From the NCBI GenBank assembly GCA_021372715.1, contig JAJFTX010000033.1:1-52592 (forward strand): DNA of 52,592 nt, written 5' to 3'. Positions 17,243 to 26,255 of the stretch are shown in pieces. The DNA comes from Methanobacterium sp. GTDB taxonomy: Archaea > Methanobacteriota > Methanobacteria > Methanobacteriales > Methanobacteriaceae. The notes below the pieces were generated by a model. That model did no database searches. It was not told the DNA's origin and saw only the letters and a list, made by a program, of their open reading frames with translations. Position 1 is the first letter of the stretch; each line of letters starts with the position of its first letter. Made by a program: the position numbers and the translations under genes.

Positions 17243-18100
17243 TTAGAAAAACAAGGTATTAATTACCAAAGCCGAGAACAATAACCCTCCTAATGTCGTA
17301 TTCACATAAGGCAAATACCAGTACACTTTACTTATATCTAAACTAGTTTTAATTAAAAGAATCAGGGGAAATAAAGGATATAAAAATACAAGGAAACTTA
17401 AGGGGAAGAATTGGGCCAAATAGATCACTATAAAAGATAATCCTAACCAGAAAAACAGGCATAGTAATAGGGAAGCTTTCATTCCTATGAAAACAGGAGT
17501 GGTATTGATTCCGGCCTTACGATCATATTCAATATCTGGTATTGCCGAGAAAATGTGCATAGCAGAAATATGTAAATAAGCCCCTAACAAAATTATCAAT
17601 GAAGGCAGAGAATGTGAAACCAAGTAGAAAGCAAATATACCGGGCATAATATATAAATAGTTTGATGAAAAGTCTAAAAATGGTTTATCCTTAAATCTTA
17701 ATGGTTTAGCACTATAGAAGTAGGAGAGAATTAGGAATCCAGCGAAGATCAATCTTTCACCTGAATTCTGGAATAACATTAATATTAAACTGAACCCTGT
17801 AATTAAATATATTATGTTTAAGAGTTTTTTTCGCTCCTTGATTTTGATTCTATACTCTTTTTCTTCCTTTTTAGGGTTTAAAACGTCTGTATCCATATCC
17901 CAGTAATCATTTACTCCATAAATGAATATATTTGCCGGTATGAAGAAATAAAATAAATATAAATAGTATTCGGGACGAAAGAAGTCAGCCAATACACTGA
18001 AACCCAACGCATATCCTACCACATATGTACCACCAGTATATATCCAAAACCGGAAACGGGATACCTTGAATAAAAAAGAAAGAGTTTCCATCATATTCAT
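17243..18100 (-). CDS. UbiA-family prenyltransferase, probable lycopene elongase
   Basis: A 285-residue membrane protein with eight or so helices and both UbiA active-site motifs: N64-D65-x2-D68-x3-D72 and D189-x3-D193. SYFYSAKPLRFKDKPFLDF at about 126-144 is typical of the UbiA subgroup that includes bacterial CrtEb and haloarchaeal lycopene elongase LyeJ, which add C5 units to lycopene. The genomic setting, 41 bp downstream of phytoene synthase and near CrtI and CruF-like genes, supports carotenoid elongation over quinone or lipid prenylation. Substrate is inferred; a geranylgeranylglyceryl-phosphate role is less likely because of the neighbours. Confidence 0.72.
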   Translation of the reverse strand: MNMMETLSFLFKVSRFRFWIYTGGTYVVGYALGFSVLADFFRPEYYLYLFYFFIPANIFIYGVNDYWDMDTDVLNPKKEEKEYRIKIKERKKLLNIIYLITGFSLILMLFQNSGERLIFAGFLILSYFYSAKPLRFKDKPFLDFSSNYLYIMPGIFAFYLVSHSLPSLIILLGAYLHISAMHIFSAIPDIEYDRKAGINTTPVFIGMKASLLLCLFFWLGLSFIVIYLAQFFPLSFLVFLYPLFPLILLIKTSLDISKVYWYLPYVNTTLGGLLFSALVINTLFF

Positions 18101-18141
18101 CCATCACTAGTTCTTAATTACTACTTAATAATACTCAATTT

Positions 18142-18984
18142 TTAAACTTGACTTAAACTAAGACGAACTGAATTGGAAAATATGTTAGAAACTATTTTGG
18201 GTATTGATGGTTTCACCTTCCTTTTATATACTAAGAAAGGCTCTTTTTCTATCTGCTTAGCTGTCCATAAGTACATATCAGAAGCAGTTTTTATAGGAAT
18301 TAGATAACGTGGAGGTATATATTTAAAACCTTTTTCCGCCTCATTCTGCCAATGGTAATAGGTTTTTAATTGTTTTTTTAAGAAGAGTTCGAAATTTACC
18401 GGTTCAAGCCTATTGGAATCTTCCTCTAAGGTTTTTATATCATATTCATCCATTTCATCCTGGGGGAAATAAATCCGACCCAGTTGTAGATCTTCGGATA
18501 TGTCCCTGATAAAATTTACATACTGCATGGCCCGGCCTAAATATCGGGCCGCTGTGTAGGATTCAGTGGGTAAATCCATTATACTGGCCATGAAAAGACC
18601 TACTACTTCTGAAGACCCATATAAATAGACCAGTAGTTCATCCATATTTTTGTAGCTGGATTTGTAGAGATCCATCTCCATGGAATTGAGAAACGCATCA
18701 ACCCATCCTTTTTCGAAATTTTTTCTCTTCTCCAATCCGGCGAAGGAATCAACCACCACATCACCAGTACTATCACCATTTCTGGCATCCTGGTAACGTT
18801 CCTTAAACTTATAGAATCCTTTATCATCCTGGGGGATGCTGTCTACATAATCATCAGCCTTTCGAAGGAAACTGTAGAGTATGAATACATCCCTTCTAAC
18901 ATTTTTAGGGAAAAAAATAGTACTATAAAAATAGGTTTTACTTCCTTTTTTGAAAATAGAGTATATGGTCTTATCTGTTTTCAT
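18142..18984 (-). CDS. crtB: Phytoene synthase
   Basis: A 280-residue trans-isoprenyl diphosphate synthase-like protein with both Mg-binding aspartate motifs: R41-K-A-D-D-Y-V-D48, and D161-x3-D165 in NFIRDISEDL followed by GRIYFPQDEM. It should condense two geranylgeranyl diphosphates to phytoene, the first committed carotenoid step. Squalene synthase-like enzymes share the motifs, but the adjacent desaturase, prenyltransferase and CruF-like genes favour phytoene. The start lies in AT-rich sequence without a clear Shine-Dalgarno. crtI ends 122 bp upstream, so the two may form one transcript. Confidence 0.85.
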   Translation of the reverse strand: MKTDKTIYSIFKKGSKTYFYSTIFFPKNVRRDVFILYSFLRKADDYVDSIPQDDKGFYKFKERYQDARNGDSTGDVVVDSFAGLEKRKNFEKGWVDAFLNSMEMDLYKSSYKNMDELLVYLYGSSEVVGLFMASIMDLPTESYTAARYLGRAMQYVNFIRDISEDLQLGRIYFPQDEMDEYDIKTLEEDSNRLEPVNFELFLKKQLKTYYHWQNEAEKGFKYIPPRYLIPIKTASDMYLWTAKQIEKEPFLVYKRKVKPSIPKIVSNIFSNSVRLSLSQV

Positions 18985-19106
18985 TTTTTCAAAACCATGT
19001 GTCTTTTCAAATAGATTTAATTTTTTTAATCGAACTTAAATCTCCAATGATATTGTTTTTATATTGGTCTTTTTATATTTCTAATTCATTATTAAAAAGT
19101 TTGTAT

Positions 19107-20585
19107 TCACTGTTTAGAAACCTGATCTTTAATCTCCTGAGCCACTATCTGAGAAGATATCAAGGTCATAGGCACGCCTATACCCGGATGAGTGTAGTGT
19201 CCGGAGTAAAATAGATTTTTCACCTTTTTACTTTGATGTGCCGGTCTCCATAGGGCTGATTGTCTGAGAGTATGAGATAAACCAAGAGCAGTGCCCTTAT
19301 AAGCGTTATATCGGTCTTTAAAGTCATTTAATGCGAATATTCGTTTTACTATTATATGTTCTCGTATATTTTCTCCTAGTTTAGCTTCTAGGTCATCCAG
19401 TATCATGTTATAGAATGATTCTCGTAATTGTGGTGTTTCTTCCAATCCAGGGGCTAAAGGAATCAAGAGGAATAATGTATCTGATCCTGGAGGCGCTGCA
19501 GAGTTATCAGTCCGAGAAGGCACATTAACATAATAAGAAGGGTTTTCTGGCCAGGCCGCCTTCTTGGGATCGAATATAGTATCAAATCCATGCTCCCAAT
19601 CTTCATCTAAGAACAAATTATGATGAACCAATTTCTCAAACTGCCTATCCACTCCTAGATAAACCACCATAGCAGAAGGTGCCATTACTCTAGAGTCCCA
19701 GTATTTGTCATCATAGGTCCTATGATCCTTGGTTAATAATTCTAATTCTGAATGAGCATAATCCGCGTTTACAATGGCCAAATCAGTGTCATAGGCTCCT
19801 TTATTAGTTATTACTCTTTTTAGTTTATTTTCATGGATTTCCAGCATTTCCACAGGTTCATTGAATAGAAATTCTACACCATAGGATTTGGCCAGTTCAT
19901 ATATTGAATCTACTACTTTCCTCATCCCTCCTTGCGGATAAAAAACTCCCATGGTAAGGTCCACATGAGACATGAGATGATAAAAGGAAGGTGTGTTTGC
20001 TGGAGAACCTCCCAGGAAACCTATAGCATATTCTAATATTTTTCTTGCTTCATCACTTTCAAACTTCTTATTGACATAGTGCTGTAAATTTTCCCAGATG
20101 TTTAATTTGTAACCCCTTAGTAATAATTTACCATTTAAAAAATCCAATATGGACTTATAATCTTTATATAACATCTCATGCAATGAGAAATCATATAATT
20201 CCTCGGATGATTTGAGATATTCTTTTAATTTTTCAGCTCCATTTTCTTCAAGACTGTCGAAGAGTTCGTAGTTCTTTTCAATGTCTGCTGCAACATCTAC
20301 TAACTTCTCATCTCCAAAAAATATCCGGTAGGATGGATCCAGTTTTTCTAAATCGAAGAAATCCTCTGGTTTTTTTCCGAATTCTGCATAAAAATTCTCA
20401 TACACATCAGGCATCAGATACCAGGAGGGACCCATATCGAAGTAAAAATCTTTATCTGTATATACACTGGCCCTACCACCTGGTTGTTCATTTTTTTCTA
20501 TAACAGTAACATCAAATCCATCTTTAGCCAGCAATGCAGCTGCTGAAAGACCTCCAAATCCTGATCCCACCACTATTACTTTCAT
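19107..20585 (-). CDS. crtI: Phytoene desaturase (CrtI-type)
   Basis: A 492-residue FAD enzyme. The N-terminal dinucleotide fold reads VVGSGFGGLSAAALLA followed by the acidic strand-end VIEKNEQPGGRAS; a substrate-channel region (DMGPSWYLMP) and the C-terminal FYSGHYTHPGIGVPM flavin-binding signature are present. It converts phytoene to lycopene in the membrane. Bacterial-type CrtI is also the enzyme of haloarchaea. ATG 20585 is preferred over the in-frame GTG 20594 because GTGGT just upstream could act as ribosome site. A 180-bp AT-rich gap separates it from the CruF-like gene upstream. Confidence 0.9.
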   Translation of the reverse strand: MKVIVVGSGFGGLSAAALLAKDGFDVTVIEKNEQPGGRASVYTDKDFYFDMGPSWYLMPDVYENFYAEFGKKPEDFFDLEKLDPSYRIFFGDEKLVDVAADIEKNYELFDSLEENGAEKLKEYLKSSEELYDFSLHEMLYKDYKSILDFLNGKLLLRGYKLNIWENLQHYVNKKFESDEARKILEYAIGFLGGSPANTPSFYHLMSHVDLTMGVFYPQGGMRKVVDSIYELAKSYGVEFLFNEPVEMLEIHENKLKRVITNKGAYDTDLAIVNADYAHSELELLTKDHRTYDDKYWDSRVMAPSAMVVYLGVDRQFEKLVHHNLFLDEDWEHGFDTIFDPKKAAWPENPSYYVNVPSRTDNSAAPPGSDTLFLLIPLAPGLEETPQLRESFYNMILDDLEAKLGENIREHIIVKRIFALNDFKDRYNAYKGTALGLSHTLRQSALWRPAHQSKKVKNLFYSGHYTHPGIGVPMTLISSQIVAQEIKDQVSKQ

Positions 20586-20765
20586 TTTTACCACAATCCA
20601 GAATTTTTTTAAATTTTTATCATTTATTAATATGTTAACCTTAATTAATAAAAATTTTATCCATGTGACATATTTTTGAAGTTATTGAGTGATTATTAAT
20701 TATAATTTATAATTTAAATTAACCATATTCCACAATTAAAAATTAAAGAAATATAATGTTTAATT

Positions 20766-21503
20766 TTAAAATTCACCTACTTTAAATCGGGTTTCCCACA
20801 AAACATAACCAAATAAAATTATACCAATAATTCCAGGTATATAGAGTTCTAAAAAAATACAAACCCCACTCCAAAAAACCAGGATCATAAATAAACTGGA
20901 CACCATAGCTCTGGGTTTGTCTTCAAAAATATCATTAACCAAAATTAATGATATTAAAGAAGCTATGCCCCCGGTGATAATCCATCCCAGGAAATTCATA
21001 AGGGGAACTCCGTAGAACATGCCTGATGTTTGATATGTCCAGAAATTAAGAGCAACTGCTGCTGGATCCAGCATTAGGTCTGTGATTAAAACAAAAAATC
21101 CCGAATAAAGAATGAATATGATCTTATTACTGGTTTTTATACTGGCCAGATATAGACATCCTAAAAAAATAGGCACATAAGCAAAAGGAACAGTGTAAGG
21201 TGTGTAATCACCTATTTGATAACCTATAAGATGATTATAATGGAAGGGGGAATAGGGAAACCCGGTGATAAGGGCTAAGGTTTCTATTAAAATAGCATAG
21301 ATGCTTAAAATAAAAAGAACCAAAATTGATTTCTTCAAACCTAACCATCTATAAACAGCATAGTAAGAGGGTAAAGCCAATAAAATTATGAATAATCCAG
21401 ATAAGGGGGCAATATCGGGATTCATTGGAATTTTTGCTAGGAAAAATGCTATGATTATTAGGATAACTGCTGATATCCAGAAAATCTTCGAATAATCTTT
21501 CAT
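20766..21503 (-). CDS. cruF: CruF-like carotenoid biosynthesis protein (probable hydratase)
   Basis: A 245-residue polytopic membrane protein with about seven helices. The signature segments GFPYSPFHYNHLIGY at about 82-96 and LDPAAVALNFWTY then GVPLMNFLGW at about 146-175 match the CruF family. In haloarchaea CruF hydrates C50 bisanhydrobacterioruberin at both ends to give bacterioruberin; in other bacteria it hydrates gamma-carotene. The presence of a UbiA-type elongase supports the C50 reading. A G-rich Shine-Dalgarno (GGGGGGG) precedes the ATG. It is the first gene of the minus-strand carotenoid set and is divergent from the UbiB-like gene. Confidence 0.82.
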   Translation of the reverse strand: MKDYSKIFWISAVILIIIAFFLAKIPMNPDIAPLSGLFIILLALPSYYAVYRWLGLKKSILVLFILSIYAILIETLALITGFPYSPFHYNHLIGYQIGDYTPYTVPFAYVPIFLGCLYLASIKTSNKIIFILYSGFFVLITDLMLDPAAVALNFWTYQTSGMFYGVPLMNFLGWIITGGIASLISLILVNDIFEDKPRAMVSSLFMILVFWSGVCIFLELYIPGIIGIILFGYVLWETRFKVGEF

Positions 21504-21624
21504 GACATCCCCCCCTTTAAAATCAATTTTTATTTATTGTTAATTCCAGTGTTATAAATTCGCTAGAAATTATTTTTTTGCCAATAAAAAGTATTTTATA
21601 TGATCTAAACTGAAATTTTGTTTT

Positions 21625-23304
21625 ATGAACATAGGTCCTTTCCAAGAGGAAAAACCTGACTTCAAAAGAGTAAGAGAAATAGTGGGAGTACTAGCCAAAT
21701 ATCAGTTCGGAAATCTACTGGAACGATTAGGGTTGAAAAAAAAATTTAATATCCCCTATATAAGTTCCGGGAAATTAAATGAAGAACTGGATAATACTGC
21801 CCCTGAAAGATTACGATTAGTTTTAGAAGAGCTGGGAACCACCTTCATTAAATTAGGTCAAGTATTAAGTACCCGACCTGATTTAGCAGGTAAAGATGTA
21901 GCTGATGAACTGGTGAAATTACAAGACGAAGTACCTCCCTTTGATTTCCAGTCTGTAAAGAATGTGGTAGAAACTGAACTAGAAGATACCTTGGAAAATC
22001 TTTTTAAAGAATTCCAAGAGGAACCTATAGCTTCAGCTTCAATTGCCCAAGTACATGAAGCAAGCCTAAAAGATGGAACACGTGTAGCTGTCAAGGTTCA
22101 AAGAAACAATCTGGAGGATCAGATAAATAAGGATATAGTTATAATGCGCTATCTGGCCCGTCTGGTAGAGCGGAGAATTAAAAATCTTAAATATTATAAT
22201 ATTCCCGGAATAGTAGATGAGTTTGAAAGAGTTATAGCTAAGGAAATGGATTTTGAATTAGAGGCACGGAATATAGAAAATTTCAGGAGTTACTTCCATG
22301 ATGATAATCATGTTTGCGCGCCCCAAGTTTACTCTAACTACTCTACCAGTAAAGTATTAACCATGGATTATATAGACGGAGTAAAAATAACCCAATTTTC
22401 CCAATCGAAATATAATATAGACCCTCAAAAGATAGCTGAGATAGGAACTGAATGTTACTTTAAACAAATTTATATGTATGGATTTTTCCATGGAGATCCC
22501 CATCCAGGAAACCTGTTAATTTTACCAAATAATACTCTATGCTTTGTTGATTTTGGAATAGTAGGACATCTAGATAAGGAATTTATGGATAACCTAGCAG
22601 AATTATTCGTTTACACAGTTAACTATGATATCAAGGGTATGATCAACCAGTTAAGATATATGAGATTAATTGATGATGATACCGATATCGAGGAATTAAA
22701 ATTCGATCTTATAGATTTGATGGATAAATACTACGGAGCTGAGATCAAAGACATCGGTGGACTAATCACCGAGTTCAGCAAACCCAATATACTAGTCAAA
22801 CATAAAATCAAACTACCCCGAGATTTCATCCTTCTGGGAAGGGTTTTGAGTATGGCCGAAGACCTGGGAGTAAAACTGGATCCAAATTTCAACGGAATTG
22901 AAGTGGCCAGACCCCTGATAAAGAAGCTTTTAAAGAAAAGATTAAATCCTTTAAGGCTTTTAGACTATCAAACCCAATATCTGTTCGAACTGGAACATAT
23001 CATCAAGGACATGCCCGAAACCATTAATAAGATGTTTCTCCGTATTGATGAAGGTAAAATTAGAACAGAGTTAGAGTTCAAGGAGTTGGACAAATTCTCC
23101 CATCATCTGGAAAAAATAACGAACCGATTAACCCTGGGATTAATCGTATCATCCTTAATCATCGGCTCAGCATTAATATTACAAACTGATAAAGGAATGC
23201 CCATGCCTGTAATCGGATTTTCTACTGTAGGATTAGTTATATTTCTCATAGCAGCTGTATTTGCTCTGATTATAACTATTAGTATTTTAAGAACCCGAGA
23301 ATAA
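21625..23304 (+). CDS. ABC1/UbiB (AarF) family atypical kinase
   Basis: A 559-residue protein with UbiB-family marks: the KxGQ signature at about 76-79 (TTFIKLGQVLSTRPD), an alanine-rich nucleotide loop in IASASIAQVHEAS, the catalytic-loop HGDPHPGN and the metal-binding DFG in FVDFGIVG. Two membrane helices close the C-terminus. UbiB/COQ8 proteins are ATPases that support lipid quinone synthesis in bacteria and mitochondria. Methanogens without methanophenazine lack such quinones, so another prenyl-lipid role, possibly linked to the divergent carotenoid genes, is plausible but only positional. No strong Shine-Dalgarno is seen. Confidence 0.88.
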   Translation: MNIGPFQEEKPDFKRVREIVGVLAKYQFGNLLERLGLKKKFNIPYISSGKLNEELDNTAPERLRLVLEELGTTFIKLGQVLSTRPDLAGKDVADELVKLQDEVPPFDFQSVKNVVETELEDTLENLFKEFQEEPIASASIAQVHEASLKDGTRVAVKVQRNNLEDQINKDIVIMRYLARLVERRIKNLKYYNIPGIVDEFERVIAKEMDFELEARNIENFRSYFHDDNHVCAPQVYSNYSTSKVLTMDYIDGVKITQFSQSKYNIDPQKIAEIGTECYFKQIYMYGFFHGDPHPGNLLILPNNTLCFVDFGIVGHLDKEFMDNLAELFVYTVNYDIKGMINQLRYMRLIDDDTDIEELKFDLIDLMDKYYGAEIKDIGGLITEFSKPNILVKHKIKLPRDFILLGRVLSMAEDLGVKLDPNFNGIEVARPLIKKLLKKRLNPLRLLDYQTQYLFELEHIIKDMPETINKMFLRIDEGKIRTELEFKELDKFSHHLEKITNRLTLGLIVSSLIIGSALILQTDKGMPMPVIGFSTVGLVIFLIAAVFALIITISILRTRE

Positions 23305-23426
23305 AACCTTTTTTCTGATAAGAAAAACTTAATCTAAATAATATCATAAATAAAGAGATTTTATTAGGAAAAATTTTATATTATAACGACTATAAAATTT
23401 TTTATATAATTTCACAGGTGGAACTT

Positions 23427-23867
23427 ATGAAAAACCATAATGATATTATGGATATGAGAGATTTTGTAAAACAGATGTTAGAAGACACAGCAAAAACTGT
23501 AGATATGGTCCGACAGGATATTGAAAAGTCCATAGTAGACTATAACTTTTTACCAGGTAAATATCTATTCGAAACTGATGAAAATATCATAGTTAATGTG
23601 GCCTTACCTGGTATTAAAAAAGAAAACCTAAAATTAAAAGTTACTGAGTCCAAAGTGATGGTGGAAGCAAAATTCGATGTGGAACACGCCATAACCGGAG
23701 CATATGTAACTCTCTCAGACAAGAAAAGTGGCACAATTCATAGAACCGTGGAACTTCCCAAGAATGTTATAGCCGAAGAAGCAAAAGCATCATACAAGAA
23801 CGGCATTCTAAAAGTAGAAATTCCCAAAGTGGAAAAAGAACCCAGTGTGGAAGTAAAAATAGATTAA
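23427..23867 (+). CDS. hsp20: Small heat-shock protein (Hsp20/alpha-crystallin family)
   Basis: A 146-residue chaperone. A helical N-terminal arm (about 1-42) is followed by an alpha-crystallin domain (about 46-138) with the VNVALPGIKKENLKLKV strand pair and the closing A-x-x-x-N-G-I-L-K-V signature (ASYKNGILKVEIPK). It binds unfolding proteins without ATP. ATG 23427 is selected since AGGTGG lies 5 nt upstream; the in-frame GTG 23418 falls within that site. AT-rich sequence with TTTTTTATATAA at about 23398-23408 is a likely promoter. Confidence 0.92.
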   Translation: MKNHNDIMDMRDFVKQMLEDTAKTVDMVRQDIEKSIVDYNFLPGKYLFETDENIIVNVALPGIKKENLKLKVTESKVMVEAKFDVEHAITGAYVTLSDKKSGTIHRTVELPKNVIAEEAKASYKNGILKVEIPKVEKEPSVEVKID

Positions 23868-23977
23868 TTTCACTAATTAATCTATGATTTATTCTTTTTA
23901 TCCTATAAACGATTTTATTTTATAAATCATACCTTAATACCTTCCTTTTAACCATATTAATAGGAGATATTAGTATA

Positions 23978-24334
23978 CTGGACTACATCGAAGTTTTTAT
24001 AGGTACTATCCTTACTATAATAGTTAGTATGGTCTTAGGAAGCTTCATCGGAGCTTTAGGATCCTATTTAGGATTTATACTAGTTACAGTGTGGGTGGGT
24101 TACCGAGTCAATGAAGATGTGGCCAATGGGGCAATACATGGTGCCTTAGTAGCTTTATTAGCCGGTATTTTCTCCTTTATATCTATGTACACTGTGGGAA
24201 GTCTTTTTAACATGGGTCCAGGTTTAGATCTTCTTTCCTTTGGCATATCTGGTGTAATAATTGGTTTATTAGTTAATGGCCTCTTAGGGATGGTTGGTAG
24301 TGTCATAGGGTCTTATATAAGTACCAATAATTAA
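23978..24334 (+). CDS. DUF5518-like small membrane protein; start uncertain
   Basis: A protein of about 101-118 residues with three to four membrane helices and many glycines, resembling DUF5518 proteins common in Methanobacterium and of unknown function. The first ATG in frame (24029) falls inside the first helix and has no Shine-Dalgarno. A good AGGAG at 23962-23966 points to a start 8-12 nt downstream, where the frame offers only ATA 23975 or CTG 23978. I give 23978 as the likeliest start, which restores a full first helix (DYIEVFIGTILTIIV). Confidence 0.55.
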   Translation: MDYIEVFIGTILTIIVSMVLGSFIGALGSYLGFILVTVWVGYRVNEDVANGAIHGALVALLAGIFSFISMYTVGSLFNMGPGLDLLSFGISGVIIGLLVNGLLGMVGSVIGSYISTNN

Positions 24335-24370
24335 AAAGGAATAAATTTAAATGAAAAAAGTTTATGCAGA

Positions 24371-24958
24371 TTATTTTTTATTTACAGCTCTTACCAGGTA
24401 ATGATATTCACCCACTTGCTTGGTTTCTGTAACCTGAAATTTATAAGGTAGCAGTAGATCTTCCAATTCATCAGGAGAAATACGTATATTATACGGAGGA
24501 CCTCGCGTTCCTTCTGTTTTTATAAATTCAACCACGGAAAAAGTTCCTTCTGGCTTAATAACCCTGCTGATTTCATTCATTACTTCTTCTACTTCGTCAT
24601 TTTCCACGAATCCATGAAGAACATTGGCCATGATACAAACATCAATAGAATCATCTTTTAAAGGAATCTCATGGGTTAAATCAGCCACCTTTACCTCCAT
24701 ATTACTAATTCCTAACTTTTTAACTTCTTCTTTAACCATTTCCACTGATTCTGGGTGAACATCAATGGCATAAACCATTCCCTCGTCACCAACCATCTTT
24801 GAGGCTGCGATGGAGATAAATCCATCCCCACATCCAGCATCCAAGAAATGATCACCTGTTTTAATACCAGCATCATCTAATACTTCCTCTGCATTTATTA
24901 TATCCTTGGTTGATTTGCTATGGTGGACATGTCCCTGTTTATTATCGTTCATCATCAT
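24371..24958 (-). CDS. Class I SAM-dependent methyltransferase
   Basis: A 195-residue Rossmann methyltransferase. Motif I is DHFLDAGCGDGFISIA, the acidic end of strand 2 is VYAIDVHPESVEMV, a VADLTHEIPL loop follows, and motif IV is SIDVCIMANVLHGF. The fold resembles the UbiE/menaquinone or arsenite methyltransferase group, but the substrate cannot be assigned. It lacks the cysteines of arsenite methyltransferase. It lies 33 bp downstream of the ABC exporter genes on the same strand and may be co-transcribed, which would hint at modification of an exported compound. Confidence 0.8.
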   Translation of the reverse strand: MMMNDNKQGHVHHSKSTKDIINAEEVLDDAGIKTGDHFLDAGCGDGFISIAASKMVGDEGMVYAIDVHPESVEMVKEEVKKLGISNMEVKVADLTHEIPLKDDSIDVCIMANVLHGFVENDEVEEVMNEISRVIKPEGTFSVVEFIKTEGTRGPPYNIRISPDELEDLLLPYKFQVTETKQVGEYHYLVRAVNKK

Positions 24959-24991
24959 CTCTCCTATGTTAATTGATTATAATTTTAACTA

Positions 24992-26251
24992 TTAATTATC
25001 GACACTTAATCTACTTTTGCTGAATAAGATCAATCCGATTATGAATAATATCACTGTAAGAAGTGCACTGGCCGCCAGTTGATAGGAGATAGCATCCCAT
25101 CCCCCACCATAGATCAGTGTAGCCCTCAAAGCATTTAAAGTGTGAGTCCAGGGAAGAAAATCATTGAACTGGAATCCCCATACTTGTAAATTGGGAAGCT
25201 GGAAAAATGCCCCTACTATAAAACTAATGGGCACGGTGACCAAAATCCCTAGATTAGAGGCCTGCCGATCATTTTGGGCAAATGCAGCAATGATCATACC
25301 CAGTGCAATGGAAGCAATACCTCCTATAATTCCAGCGAAAATTGCTAAAACTATAGAATTTATTCCACCCTGCCAGTGAAATCCTACCGCCACTGCCACG
25401 ATAAAAAGTATCAAAACTTGGGCCACCACGATGAGAGACCAGGGAAGCATACCACCAAATAAGAGATCGAATCCAGTCATCTTGGATAATTTCAGCCGAT
25501 CCAGGGTTCCCTGTTCTACCTCCCGGGTAAGGTTAGCTGCAACGGTGGTGGCCAGCATGAGTATGGCAAATACCATTATTCCAGGTGCTAAAAAGTCGAA
25601 ATTGGTGAAATTCTTGGTTCCGGCCATGGGTTGCACATCATAACTAATGTACTGTGCTGATGAAGCTCCGGGGGTTCCTTTAACCGCATTTTGAGTGCTG
25701 GTTATTATTTGATCCTGATACTCTGACAGTAAGCCTACCAGGATGCCCTGAGAAACTCCGAAGTTTATATATCCAGTATCACCACGTATGATTAGGGTGG
25801 AAGTTACGGTTGATGTGTTAACTTGTGACAGGGGGTTGGTAGTAGTTTGTATGGTGTTTTTGATTAAAGCCACCACAGATCTTGAAAAGTTTGCTGGTAT
25901 GATAAGTAGAGCATCTATTTTTCTATTTTTAAGTAGAATATCTGCTTCACTTTCACTCATGATGGTGACGTTGAACATATGCATCGAACTATTTCCCTGA
26001 TAGGTTACATCCTTTAATAATTGTGTGAGATTGTTACCATAATTGATGGTTTCATTGCTGGTTGGTAGGGTGGCTGGTTCATCATAATTTACAATTGCCA
26101 AATTATATTGCTGATTGCTCTGCCCCATTCCTCCGAAGGCAAATCCAAACACCACTATCAGCAGCAGTGGGAAAAAAAGTATGAATATTAGTCCTCTCTT
26201 ATCTCTAATTAATTCTTTTAAATCTTTAAGAGCTATGCTTATAAACTTCAT
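24992..26251 (-). CDS. ABC-2 type exporter permease
   Basis: A 419-residue permease. One membrane helix at about 22-40 is followed by a large external domain (about 45-210) rich in N, T and S, then five helices from about 222 to 412. This is the YhgE/DrrB-like ABC-2 layout used for export of drugs, lipids or polysaccharides. RDKRGLIFILFFPLLLIVVFG at the first helix is typical. It starts 4 bp after the stop of its ATPase and will form a homodimer with two copies of that protein. Substrate unknown. Confidence 0.88.
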   Translation of the reverse strand: MKFISIALKDLKELIRDKRGLIFILFFPLLLIVVFGFAFGGMGQSNQQYNLAIVNYDEPATLPTSNETINYGNNLTQLLKDVTYQGNSSMHMFNVTIMSESEADILLKNRKIDALLIIPANFSRSVVALIKNTIQTTTNPLSQVNTSTVTSTLIIRGDTGYINFGVSQGILVGLLSEYQDQIITSTQNAVKGTPGASSAQYISYDVQPMAGTKNFTNFDFLAPGIMVFAILMLATTVAANLTREVEQGTLDRLKLSKMTGFDLLFGGMLPWSLIVVAQVLILFIVAVAVGFHWQGGINSIVLAIFAGIIGGIASIALGMIIAAFAQNDRQASNLGILVTVPISFIVGAFFQLPNLQVWGFQFNDFLPWTHTLNALRATLIYGGGWDAISYQLAASALLTVILFIIGLILFSKSRLSVDN

Positions 26252-26255
26252 TTTA

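Noticed and set aside
18142..18984. Squalene synthase (HpnC/HpnD) instead of phytoene synthase
   Set aside because: The motifs are shared, but the adjacent CrtI, UbiA-type elongase and CruF-like genes favour the carotenoid route.
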